From contig JACSVZ010000007.1 of assembly GCA_014706295.1 (NCBI GenBank), forward strand, positions 682,001 to 746,000: DNA of 64,000 nt, in the 5' to 3' direction. Below the pieces are notes generated by a model. The model was not told where the DNA came from and did not search any database. It worked only from the letters and a program-made list of their open reading frames with translations. Made by a program: the position numbers and the translations under genes. The DNA is from Lycocorax pyrrhopterus obiensis. Its lineage: Eukaryota; Chordata; Aves; Passeriformes; Paradisaeidae. This document shows, one piece after another, positions 35,240-45,216 of the stretch; position 1 is the first letter of the stretch, and each line of letters starts with the position of its first letter.

Positions 35240-37760
35240 TCGCAGCACCCACCCGTGTCCAGCCTTGGTGGGCGCGGGGCGGTTTTGGGGCCGACGGCAG
35301 GGTTGGGGTGCGGGAGCAGAGGGGAGAGGGGTCAGGGTGCTGTCCCTGGGATGGGACAGGAGTTGCGCCCGAGGGGTGTCACTTCCTCGGTCGGATGTGA
35401 GTAACTCTGGTGGATTCGGAGGAAGCTGCCGGATCCCTCCTCGCGCAGGGTCAAGCGCTGCCCTTCCTGCTCCGGGGAGGGGGGGTCTGGTCTGGGGGCT
35501 CCTCATCCCTCCCCGTGGGCGCTCCCACCCCAACCCCCCTGCAGAGCCAGTGGGGACGCCGTGAGCCTGGCTTGTTCCCAATGGAGCCGCTGGTGCCAGG
35601 TCCTGGGGTTCACTCCCGGGAACGAGGAGCGAGGGTCCCGGAGCCCCTCGCTGGTGCCCAGGGCAGACCCCGCCCCACAGGGCGAGCGGCTCCTGCCCTG
35701 CCCTCCCCCCGCTGCAGATAGCGGGGCTCGTTATCAGCCCCACGGATTCCTTATCAGCCCGGCCCTGGCCACCCACCCGCCACCCGTGGCCACCACAAAC
35801 CCAGCCTGGGGGGCTCCTTCCCCGGCGCCGGGACTAATAGGACCCCCTGGGTGGCACCGAGGGCGAGCGGAGCCATCTCAGCTCCCAGGGCAGCGAGGGG
35901 GTGACCGGGACGCTCAACCCCCAGTTTTTGGAAAGGGAAGAGACTGGAAAAGGACTCGTGTGTGGCGGCTGGAAAGGGGTACTTGCGCCGTGTTCCAGTA
36001 GCACACAGATTGCTGGGATTGTTATTAGTAGTCATTAATAGAGCTGCTCATTAGCGGTCCTGCTCATTAACGGGGCTCCGGCCGGGGCGGCAGCAGCTCG
36101 GGGAGCCTCGCTGCCATCCCGGGGGGTTCATTAGCAGTGCTGGGGTTTCCCCGCTAACGCTGTTAATTAGCGGAAAGGCTCGAGCCGTGTCTGCCCTGCG
36201 GAGCGGGGGGTTCTTCCGGCCCTTCTTCATTCCGATTCGGGATTTCATCGGAACCGGGCACCCTGGCAGTTCTGCCACCAGTTTGAGCAGTTTTTGGGTT
36301 TATTGCCTCTGTCCCCGCAAGCCGGCTGTCCCGGCGCTGAGATACGGGATCGTTCCTTATCTCCAGCCTGATTAAGCCCTGGTTTGTTCTCCCGGCTGAC
36401 GCTGCAGCTCTGGGTGTCTCGTTCGGCGCTGCCGTGCCCCCACCTCCGAGGGCCCCTAACCTGCACCCCATTTACCAGCCCCTTTCCCCCCTACACCACT
36501 CTGTCGCATTTTGGAGACCCCTGCGAGCTCCCCCCTGCTTCAGCCACTGAATTGCCCCCACAACGCCTCCTTTACACCCCTTTGCTGGGAGAAGGGCCCC
36601 ACTGAGCCGGAGGGGGGTCCCGGGGGGCTCTGTGACCCCCCCCCAGCCTCCATCCGTGCACTCGGGTGTTAAACCTGCCCCTTCCCACAGCCCGTCCCGT
36701 GCTTAATCCCCGCCTTCAGCCCCAGCCCAGGCCCCAGCCCGGACCCCCCAGCGTGTCCCGAGGGACGTGGGGCTCTTCAGACCTCACTCTGCAAAGTCCC
36801 GCTCGGCTTCTTCGATTCTGTTGCCCAGAGCTGGAATTGTGAGAGTTCCGTCCCAGCGGGACGATGCCGGACCGCGGCCCCACCACCGCGGGGGGCTTCC
36901 CTCCTCCCTCCCCCCGGTGTCTCTTTGTGGGGTGGAGGGAAGCTCGTTCTCTCGTGGCTCGGCGCTGCCGCGTCCGGCTCCGTGACCGAGCCGCGGAGCC
37001 GGGATGCACCGAGGGCTCCGGTGGCAGCCGGTCCTGCGGCAGCTGCTGCCCTGAAATGGTCTTTCCACAGCGTGGGGGGTCCCAGAGCCCCCCTCCCTGC
37101 CCTGGATTTTTGGGAAATGTATAAATCTCCTCGCCATGTTGTGCTCAAAGTGGGGCCCCGGCCCTGGGGGACCCCCCGGAGCCCCCGCTGTGTGCAAAGC
37201 GGGGAGCAAAACGGGGGATCCCGAGCGCCAAATGCACCAAAATGCCAAATGCACCCCCCGCCCCGTGAGACTCCCCGCTGTGTGACACCACCCCCCCAAT
37301 GTGACACCACCCCCCCCAATGTGACACCACCCCCCCCCAGTGCGACCCCCCGCCGCCAGGTGCCCGGTGTGACACTGCCCGTGCGAAACGCAGCCCCGAT
37401 GTGCGACACTGAATGCGGCGCCCGGAGGCGAAACCCCAAATGCCGGCAGACCCCTGAAGCCCCCCTCGTCCCTGAGCCCCTGCACCGAACGCCATCGTGG
37501 CGGGCGCCCAAACCCCGCGGGCGCGGCGGGGCCGGGGTTATCTCGGGGGTCGGCGCGTTGACACGCGGGCGAGAGCTCGGCGAAACCCCCCGGGAAGGAG
37601 CCAGATGGAGGCGGGGGGAGCTGTGAAGTTTCCCACGGGGGCTCCCCCCGGCCCTGCCTCCCGCCCTGTCCTGTCCGTCCCCTCAGGAGGAGGGCGGGGA
37701 GGAGGAGGAAGGGGAGGTAACGCGGTGGGATTCGCGGGCGGCTCAGGGGCCGGAGGAGCG
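35240..37760. other. Intergenic region upstream of APLNR
   Basis: No coding gene is recognised. The left part has GATA-type motifs (TTATCAG at about 35,731 and 35,750). The centre has the ATTA cluster described separately. At 37,275-37,345 a CCCAATGTGACACCACC unit is repeated three times. The right end (about 37,480-37,800) is CpG-rich and is the probable APLNR promoter and 5' UTR. Confidence 0.5.
36020..36175. promoter_or_regulatory. Cluster of homeodomain-type ATTA motifs
   Basis: ATTA cores occur at 36024, 36034, 36050, 36066, 36130 and 36166. Three share a longer context CTCATTA(G/A)CGG or TTCATTAGC, and the last is TTAATTAGCGG. Such density in GC-rich DNA is unexpected and suggests an enhancer-like element. 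Association with APLNR is by proximity only. Confidence 0.35.
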
Positions 37761-37772
37761 GGTGAGCCCGGG

Positions 37773-37781
37773 ATGAGCTGA
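37773..37781 (+). promoter_or_regulatory. APLNR: Minimal upstream ORF (Met-Ser-stop) in APLNR leader
   Basis: GGGATGAGCTGAG encodes a two-codon reading frame ending 23 nt before the main start codon. If the transcript starts upstream of 37,773 it could slow initiation at the receptor start. The transcription start is not known from sequence. Confidence 0.4.
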
Positions 37782-37804
37782 GCCGAGCGGAGCCCAGCGC
37801 CGGG

Positions 37805-38917
37805 ATGGAGGCGGCCGACTCCTACGCCTACGGCTTCGACAACGACACGGACTGCGAGTACGCGGAGTGGGGCCCCTCGCTGGCCCTGCTGCCCACCATC
37901 TACCTGCTCGTCTTCCTGCTGGGCACCACCGGCAACGGGCTGGTCCTCTGGACCGTCTTCAAGGGCGGCCGCGACCGCCGGCGCTCGGCCGACACCTTCA
38001 TCGCCAACCTGGCCGTGGCCGACCTCACCTTCGTGGTCACCCTGCCCCTCTGGGCCGCCTACGCCTGGCTGGGCTACCACTGGCCCTTCGGCACGGCCGC
38101 CTGCAAGGTCAGCAGCTACCTGGTGTTCGTCAACATGTACGCCAGCGTCTTCTGCCTGACCGGCCTCAGCTTCGACCGCTACCTGGCCATCGTCCGGCCG
38201 CTGGCCACCGCCAAGCTGCGCTCGCGGGTCAGCGGGCTGGTGGCCACCGTGGCCCTGTGGCTGCTGGCGGCGCTGCTGGCCCTGCCCGCCCTGGTGCTGC
38301 GGCGGGCGGCCGCCCTCGACGGGGACACCAAGATCACCTGCTACATGGACTACGGGGACCTGGCGGCGCAGGGGACGGAGGGCGCCTGGGAGGTGGGGCT
38401 GGGGCTCTCCTCCACCGCGCTGGGCTTCGTGGCCCCCTTCGCCGTGATGCTGACCTGCTACTTCTTCATCGCCCGCACCGTGGCCACTCACTTCCGCCGG
38501 GAGCGGGCCGAGGGGCCCCGCAAGCGCAAGCGCCTGCTCACCATCATCACGGTGCTGGTGGCCGCCTTCGGGGGCTGCTGGCTGCCCTTCCACCTGGTCA
38601 AGACCCTCTACGTGCTGATGGACCTGGAGGTGCTGCCCTGGTCCTGCGCCCTCCACACCTTCCTCAACAACCTCCATCCCTACTGCACGGGCATCGCCTA
38701 CATCAACAGCTGCCTCAACCCCTTCCTCTACGCCTTCTTCGACCCCCGCTTCCGCCACGCCTGCGCCGCCCTCCTCTGCTGCCGGACCCCCGGCCCCGGC
38801 CCCGAGCGCTCCGCCAGCTACTCCTCGGGGCACAGCCACCCCCCCGGCGGCAAGGGGGGCCCCGGCCCGGGCGGCAAGCTGGACCCCGCCACCCAGGAGA
38901 CGCTTTTCCGCGCCTGA
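37805..38917 (+). CDS. APLNR: APLNR, apelin/Elabela receptor (class A GPCR)
   Basis: Single-exon G-protein-coupled receptor of 370 aa (human 380), acting at the plasma membrane in vascular and cardiac development. It shows seven hydrophobic segments, an N-terminal acidic tail with glycosylation site [16 protein letters not shown] in TM1, [16 protein letters not shown] in TM2, [11 protein letters not shown] after TM3 (DRY), the CYMDY second-loop motif, [10 protein letters not shown] around TM6 and [16 protein letters not shown] in TM7 (NPxxY). The C-terminal SASYSSGHS phosphorylation stretch and QETL end resemble mammalian APLNR. The start is chosen by alignment of the acidic N terminus. Codons are extremely GC-biased at third positions, like the flanking genes. 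Confidence 0.98.
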   Translation: MEAADSYAYGFDNDTDCEYAEWGPSLALLPTIYLLVFLLGTTGNGLVLWTVFKGGRDRRRSADTFIANLAVADLTFVVTLPLWAAYAWLGYHWPFGTAACKVSSYLVFVNMYASVFCLTGLSFDRYLAIVRPLATAKLRSRVSGLVATVALWLLAALLALPALVLRRAAALDGDTKITCYMDYGDLAAQGTEGAWEVGLGLSSTALGFVAPFAVMLTCYFFIARTVATHFRRERAEGPRKRKRLLTIITVLVAAFGGCWLPFHLVKTLYVLMDLEVLPWSCALHTFLNNLHPYCTGIAYINSCLNPFLYAFFDPRFRHACAALLCCRTPGPGPERSASYSSGHSHPPGGKGGPGPGGKLDPATQETLFRA

Positions 38918-39132
38918 GCCCCCCGACCGCCCCCGGCGCCCCCCGAGCTGGTCTCCTCGGGGGGACCCCGCCACCTCCGCCTCGCCCCAAAGCCTGGCTT
39001 GCTTTGGGGATCCCCCGCTGGAAAGCCCTGCTCGCGGGAAGGGGAAACTGAGGCACGGCCGGGGAGGAGCCCCTGGGGGGCTCAGGCGGGGGCGGCTCCC
39101 CCGGCACCCCCAGGCCTTTGTGTTTTGTGACA

Positions 39133-39138
39133 AATAAA
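39133..39138 (+). terminator. APLNR: Poly(A) signal of APLNR
   Basis: AATAAA lies 216 bp after the stop codon, in the sequence ACAAATAAATGAAT. It gives a short 3' UTR compared with mammalian APLNR. Confidence 0.75.
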
Positions 39139-40332
39139 TGAATTTTGGTTAAAAAAGGAGCAGGGTGTGCGCAGTTCCCTCGGGGGGGCTGGCGGGATGT
39201 GGTGGAAGGGAGGATGGAGGGGTGGGGGTACGGCTGGGTTTTGGGGTGCCCGTGAGCGAGGGCGCAGTGCGCGGGGGGGGGTGGGGGGGGTGTGTGCACT
39301 ACGGGGGGTCCCTGCCCGGGACAGATTCTCCTGGTCTCTTCCTCAGCAACGCTTTGGGAAATGCAGGAAAACCCCCGTCCCAACCCTTCGGAGCGCGGCA
39401 GCACCGGGATGGGGGTGTTTGACCCCGTGGGGTGGGCACCTGCCCGCCCCAGCCCCCCGGCTCTGATTGTATCAGGCGGCAGCCCCGTCCCGCCAAATCC
39501 CATTTTGGGGCTTTTATCCTTATCTGAGGCTCGGACGAGCCCCGGGTGACTCACCCGGGCGTGGAAACGGGACCTGGCACTGGGAAACACCCAGAGCTGA
39601 GGGATGGGGACCTGGGACCCCCCGGGTGCGGATGAGGACACGGGACCCCGCGGGTGTGAACAGGGACACGGGACCCCCTGGGCATGGATGGGAGGTTTGG
39701 GCACCGGGCAGGACCCCGGCTCACCCCAACCGGGATTTAGATGAGCCACCAAATGGCTCCTGTCCCATTCCCCCCCACCCCCCCACCCCAGCCCCCGCCG
39801 CTTCCTGAGGCTCTGCTCGAAATAAATCTTCCCCCTATTTGCTATTTACATCCTTCATTTATCGGTGATGAACTATCCTGTCTCCTCGGGCTTTGTTCTC
39901 GCTTGGAAAGGATGCGGGATCATTACTGGGTTCCTTGGGATGCTTCCCGTCGGGGGGAGCTGCCTCCGCCTTCCTGTCGGCCCCCCCCCCCCCCGTGTTT
40001 GGGGGCCACTGCCCGGGGTCCCCCCGCGGGGGGACAGTCCTTTGTCCAAAGAGAGGGAACAGAGCGGGTGGCCAGGGGGCTGGGGGCTGCACAAACTCCC
40101 ACCTGGAGGGGCGGGAGCCCCCTTGGGCATTTTGGGGAGTTTCCCGATGGATCTGGTTTGGTCTAAGGGCTGGGGGAGCTTGAGGAGTGGGAATGCTGCG
40201 TCCAGGGACACGTCCCGAAGAGTGTTTACATTCCAGCGCCATCCAGGCTCCCTCAGCCTGGAGAGACCCCTGGATACCACTCGTCCATCTGTCAATCCAG
40301 CTGTCCATCCATCAGTCCAACAGTCCCCTCCT

Positions 40333-40382
40333 CCATCCATCCATCCATCCATCCATCCATCCATCCATCCATCCATCCATCC
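40333..40382. repeat. (CCAT)n microsatellite
   Basis: Twelve uninterrupted CCAT units, flanked by related CCAGTCCAT-like sequence from 40,290. This is the classic TGGA/CCAT simple repeat. Confidence 0.95.
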
Positions 40383-40417
40383 GTTGTTTAATGGTTTTGG
40401 GGTTACAGGGGCAGTGC

Positions 40418-40480
40418 TGGGGTTGATGGGTTGGGCTTGATCTGAAAGGTCTCTTCCAGCCTTGAGGATTCTATGATTTT
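40418..40480 (+). mobile_element. CR1 LINE 3' tail fragment
   Basis: The stretch TTGATCTGAAAGGTCTCTTC, then CAGCCTTGAGGATTCTATGATT, matches the conserved CR1 3' end (GATGATC..AAGGTCCCTTCCAACCC...ATTCTATGATT). Only the last 60 bp or so are present. The orientation is plus. Confidence 0.7.
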
Positions 40481-42314
40481 TTCCTTCTCTCTCCCCTTGC
40501 CCATCCCTCCATCCACGTCTCCCTCTGTCCCTGCATCCCCCCACCACCCCCAAACAGCCCAGCACCATGGGGGTGTCGGGGTTGCTGCTTCCCCCCGTCC
40601 GGTGCGGAAACGGCCGCAGGCGCCCGGCCAGCGGAGACGGAGCTGCCGACTTTCTATCCGCGTCCTTGAGATTTCCCTTTCCCTTCCAGGAGGGAAATGT
40701 TTGGCTGAGGAGTCTCTGGGGACAAATGCAGGGACACTACAGAAAATAACAAGGCCGGAGCAGGGGGCGAGGGACAGCGGGGCCGGACCACCCGTCGGAA
40801 GAAGATAAGGAAGGTGTTGCCTTCCTGCGAGTGCCTGGGGAAGATGAGGAGGGAAGATAGAGGGGGGACAGCGGGCACGGGGGGATGGGGAGCATCCTTG
40901 GAAAGGATGGCTGGGGAGTGGGGGGTGGGTGTGATCCTCAGCCTGGGGGCCCTTAAACCCCAAACTGCGAAGCCTTGGGGGCGCCGCGGGTCCCAGCTGG
41001 GCCGGGGGGCACGGCCAGGGGTCCCCAGACGGCGGTCTCGGGAATGTGACACCGGGAAAACAGAGATTACTCTGCCCAGGGAGTAAAAGTGGGCTCCGGG
41101 GGGATGGATGCACCAGGGATGGGGACAGGGACAGCTTCCCCCGCCCCCGGGAGCCCCCCCCCCGTCCGCTTTTCCAAGCTGCCAAACGGGATGTTCACCC
41201 CCCCATCTCCCCCCCCCCCCCCTCGCATCCCGCCCGGGGGTGCCGAAATAATCTGGTGGTGCTAAGGATGTCCCCGGGCGTCCCCTTTGAAGTGACCTCC
41301 GTGTTTACAGCCCGGCTCGGGCTCCTTCACACCTCCCGCCCCAAAGCAAACGGAGGGGGGGGACCCGCGTGGGTGGGGGGGCTCGGCTCCCGTTTGTGCC
41401 GGGAAAACTCGGATTTGCCAGAGCCGCGGGAAAGCTTTGGCACCACACCCAGGGCTCAGAAACTTTTGTCACTGTGGGGTGGGGGCGGTGGCTGCCGGGG
41501 GTGACATTTCGGGGCGGTCCCTGCCTCGGTGTGTCCCCACCGTGCCGAGTCCTGGGTGACCCACCCGACACCCTTTGGGGGCCGGTCCGCCCCCATGCGA
41601 GGGGACTCCCGAGGGTCTGGTGGTCCCTGTGTGACCCTGCAGGACCGAGGAGGGGACACAGGGGGACGATGGAGAGAGGAAAAGGGGTGGAAAAGAAGGG
41701 TAGGGGTCAATTTGGGGGGGGAGGTTTGGGGTGGGAGGTGGGATTGGATTATGTGGGTGGGTGGATGGAAATGTTGGGAGGGAGGGAAAGATGGGTGCGC
41801 AGAAAGAGGGATGGATGCAGGGACACACGGGAGGGCACGCAGGGCAGTGCCAGGGTTTGGGGGTGCCCCGGGCACCGGGGGTGGGCGCTGGGGGCCACTG
41901 TCCGGCCGCTGCCCCCATCCCTCCCCCGGGGCCGCCGGCGCGGCCGGACGCGGCACAGCTGCTGCCCGACCTCCGGGCTCCGGCCAGGCGGGACGGGCCC
42001 CGCGTCCCCCCCACCGCCCCCCGCCGGAGGGGGTCCCGGGGAGGGGGGGACGCGGAGGTGACCCGGCGGCCGCAGCTGGGCCCCGCCGGGGCCGGGAGAT
42101 GCTGCCGGAGGAATAACAGGAAGCGCCGGAGGGAAAAGCACGGCTGATGCCTTCTGCAGGCGGCGGGACGCGGCCCGTGCCCGCTGCACGCACGGGGGGG
42201 GTCTGTCACACGCGTGTCCCTGTCTCACACACACGGTGTCCCCCCCGTGTCCCTGTCACACACACAGCGTCCCCCCGCCACACGCGTGTCCCGGCCCCGG
42301 CTGCGCTGACGCTC

Positions 42315-42320
42315 TTTATT
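42315..42320 (-). terminator. LRRC55: Poly(A) signal of LRRC55
   Basis: TTTATT on + (AATAAA on the complement) is the first clear signal downstream of LRRC55, about 1.77 kb past its stop codon. Long 3' UTRs are known for LRRC55. The polypurine tract would then lie in the 3' UTR. Confidence 0.55.
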
Positions 42321-42397
42321 GTCGAGGTTTGGCGCTGAAAAAGTGCCCCGTGGTACAAAACCCGCGGTTACAAAACGTACAAAGAGCGGGGTCGGGG

Positions 42398-42795
42398 GAG
42401 AAGAGAGAGAAAAGGAAAGGAAAAGGAAAATAAAGGAAAAGGAAAAGGAAAAGGAAAAGGAAAAGGAAAAGGAAAAGGAAAAGGAAAAGGAAAAGGAAAA
42501 AGGAAAGAAAAGAGAAGGAAAGAGAAGAAAAGAGGAGAAGAGAAGAGAAGAGAAGAGAAGAGAAGAGAAGAGAAGAGAAGAGAAGAGAAGAGAAGAGAAG
42601 AGAAGAGAAGAGAAGAGAGAAGAGAAGAGAAGAAAAAAGAAAAGAATCTAAGAAGACAAGGGGAGGAAAGGAAAGGAGAGGAAAGGAAAGGAAAGGAAAG
42701 GAAAGGAAAGGAAAGGAAAGGAAAGGAAAGGAAAGGAAAGGAAAGGAAAGGAAAGGAAAGGAAAGGAAAGGAATAGAGAAACAATAAAATAAAAA
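42398..42795. repeat. Nearly 400-bp polypurine microsatellite (AAAAGG, AGAAG, AAAGG)
   Basis: Successive blocks of (AAAAGG)n at about 42,418-42,500, (AGAAG)n at about 42,535-42,640 and (AAAGG)n at about 42,665-42,772 make an almost uninterrupted A/G tract on +. On the LRRC55 strand it is C/T only. The long open frame across it (Phe/Leu/Ser/Pro) is an artefact. Confidence 0.9.
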
Positions 42796-44055
42796 GACAA
42801 GAAGAAACGAAAGAGAAGGAAAAGCAAACATAAATATAAATATAAAAAGAGGAGAGTGAGGATGAGGCAGAGGAAGGAGCCGGTGGGATGCAGGTGGATG
42901 CTCCGTGCCCGTGTGCCTGGTCCGGGGGTGCAGGAGTTGTGGGGGGCGCAGGGGGTGTGGAGCATGGGGGAATTCTTGGACTCACTGGAAGGAAAATAAT
43001 AAAAACCCAGAGAAAATAGAGAAGGCAGAGGTCAAGTTCCCTTTCCCGGGGGCAGCGCTGGGGCTGGGGTGCAGCTGCAGCCCTTTTTGGGGTGGGCTGG
43101 GGTTACACCAAACCCCTCCCCCCACGCACTCAGCCTCCATGGGGGGCGGGGGAAGGGACAAAGCAGCCCCCGGGTGACCCCAGCCCCGAGCCCCAAGCCC
43201 CGGTCCCCACCTGACGTGCTCCCACGGTGACGGGGTGACACAGACGCCAGGGACGGGTGACACAGGCACTGGGGACGTGGCCATCCCGGCTGGACAGAGG
43301 GTCGTTGGCTTTCCGCTTTTCGCTTTTTTTTTTTTTCTTTTTTTGTCCTTTTCTTTAGAGCTCCTTCCACCTCCCAACCCTCCCCCAGGGTGGGCAATGC
43401 TGGTGCCCGGTTTGGCCCCGAAGAGGAGGGAGAAGTCGTCCCTGGGAGATGCAATCCCCGGAAGGTGCCGTCCTCGGGAGGTCCCATCCCCTGGAGATGT
43501 CACAGCCCGTCCCACCACCGGGCTCGGCGGTCCCGGCGCCGCCCCAGCGCATCCCAGCGTCACCAGCGAGGCGCAGGCATGCCCCGGAGCGGTGGTGCCG
43601 AGCTGGGTGCCAGCACCGCTTCCTGCCCCCCTGGACTTTTGGGGAGGCCGGAGAGTGCGGGCAGGATTTGGGGGGGCTTCAGCGGTGCTGCTTCGGGGCC
43701 GAAAGCGGGGATTTCCTCGGTGCCCCCAGGAGAGTGGCTGCGGTCCCCAAGGCACGCACAGCCTTGGGGGGGGTCTCTGTCTCTCCCAGGCGGAGGTGGG
43801 GGGGGTTCCCAGGGGATTCCCAAGTCGCTGCCTCAACCAGTCCCGGGCAGTGGGAACAGCACAGGAGGGGGTCCAAGCTCACGGTGGCGGGGGGCGCAAA
43901 AACTCCCCCGCTTTGGGGCAAAAGGAAGCGGGGCTGTCCCCTGGTGTCCCCGGCGCCTCGAGGGCCACCCCGGCGCGGGGGGCGGCGGGAGGGGACGCGG
44001 ACAAGGCACAGTCTGGTGTCCCCGCGGGGGCGGCCGGGCCGGGGCGGGGGTCTAT

Positions 44056-44056
<1 letters not shown>

Positions 44057-44085
<29 letters not shown>
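44057..44085. repeat. LRRC55: (GGC)n repeat just after the LRRC55 stop codon
   Basis: About ten GGC units on + (GCC in the transcript) begin three bases beyond the stop codon. They are in the 3' UTR, not coding. Confidence 0.85.
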
Positions 44086-44086
<1 letters not shown>

Positions 44087-44088
44087 CC

Positions 44089-45016
44089 CTAAACGTCCTC
44101 GTCCTCGCTGGCCTTGCTCCAGCGGTGGCAGCAGTTGGCCGTGATGCCCAGCAGGAAGTTGGTGGCCACCGAGGCGATGGAGACGACGAAGCCGACGAAG
44201 GCGATGAAGAGATAGTCGTCGAGGGTCAGCGTGAGGTGGCAGGCCTGGAAGCTCTCCTCCGTCAGCGACAGCAGCGGGGCCCCCGCCACCTCGGGGGGAG
44301 CCCAGCACTCCGCCTGCTGCGAATCTGCGGGACGCAGGGACGGCGTCAGCCCGGCCGCCGGCCCCCCCGGGCGGGACGGGGCTCGGGGGGTCCCGGCGGC
44401 ACCTACCCGAGGAGCAGCGCTGGATGCGCCCCCGCAGCCACTTGAGGAGGGGCTCCATGGCGCAGCCGCAGAGCCAGGGGTTGCCCCCCAGGCGCAGCCC
44501 CACGAGGCCGGGCAGCCCCTCCAGGGCGTCGAGGCTGAGGGCGGCCAGGCCGCCGTAGCTGAGGTCCAGCTCGCGCAGCTGGGCCAGGCCGCGGAAGGCC
44601 TGGGGGTGGACGCGGCGCAGCCCCGGGTTGTGGCTGAGGTCGAGGCGCAGCAGCGCGCTGGCCTCGCGGAACATGTCGGCGGGCACCAGGCTGAAGTTGT
44701 TGTAGCTGAGGTCCAGGTGCGCCAGGCGCCGGGCGCCGCGGAACAGCCCGGCCGGCAGCGCCGCCAGGGAGTTGTTGCGCAGGTCGAGGGCGCGCAGCTG
44801 CCCGTAGCAGCCCAGGTAGCCCGGCGGGATGCTGGCGATGCGGTTGTGGGCCAGGCTCAGGTTGCCGGTGTCCAGCGGCAGCTCGGGGGGCACGGAGAAG
44901 AGCCGCTGCCCGCTGCAGTCCACCGCCTGCCCGCGGCAGCTGCACAGCACCGGGCAGCCCGCGCCCGCCGCCGCCACGGCCGCCGCCGCCGCCACCAGCC
45001 AGGGGCCCAGCAGCAT
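44089..45016 (-). CDS. LRRC55: LRRC55, leucine-rich-repeat auxiliary gamma subunit of BK channels
   Basis: Type I membrane protein that shifts voltage activation of BK (KCNMA1) channels. Two coding exons (complement): 44407-45016 and 44089-44324; 281 aa. The order is a signal peptide ([20 protein letters not shown]), an LRRNT with CPVLCSC, about five or six LRRs ([48 protein letters not shown] and others), an LRRCT with NPWLCGC, one transmembrane helix ([20 protein letters not shown]) and a short acidic cytosolic tail SKASEDEDV. Length, a single TM and adjacency to APLNR fit LRRC55, not the GPI-anchored RTN4RL2. An acceptor at 45,211-45,212 indicates a 5' noncoding exon, perhaps using the CCA/GTGAGT donor near 45,707. 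Confidence 0.92.
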
Positions 45017-45216
45017 GGCCTCGTGGCCGCGGCCCTCACGGGGCGCCGGGGGCCATCCCGCCCGCCCGCTCGCTCACGCCGAGGGCTGCCGGCCGCCGGC
45101 CGCGGGGCCGGGCTCGCGGCGGTCACAGCGGCGTCCCCGGCATCCCGGCGGCATCCGGGGCGCAGCGCCGACCCCTCCGGGGGCACCGGCGTCGGGCCGT
45201 CACCAGCTGCCTGCGA

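Larger units (their letters stand above)
39145..42310. other. Intergenic region between APLNR and LRRC55
   Basis: No gene is recognised. Near 39,515 TTATCCTTATCTGAGG (GATA-like) and GGTGACTCACC (AP-1-like) lie close together. A CCAT microsatellite and a CR1 tail are listed separately. A CpG-rich block at about 41,900-42,110 and a CACACACG-type stretch at 42,205-42,290 precede the LRRC55 3' end. Confidence 0.5.

Noticed and set aside
42316..42985. Phe/Leu/Ser/Pro-rich open frames of 171-205 codons on -
   Set aside because: Pure translation of the polypyrimidine microsatellite; no start context or conserved domain.
44089..45016. Identification as RTN4RL2 or another Nogo-receptor-like LRR protein
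   Set aside because: Too short, has a transmembrane helix followed by an acidic cytosolic tail rather than a GPI signal, and lies next to APLNR as LRRC55 does in mammals.
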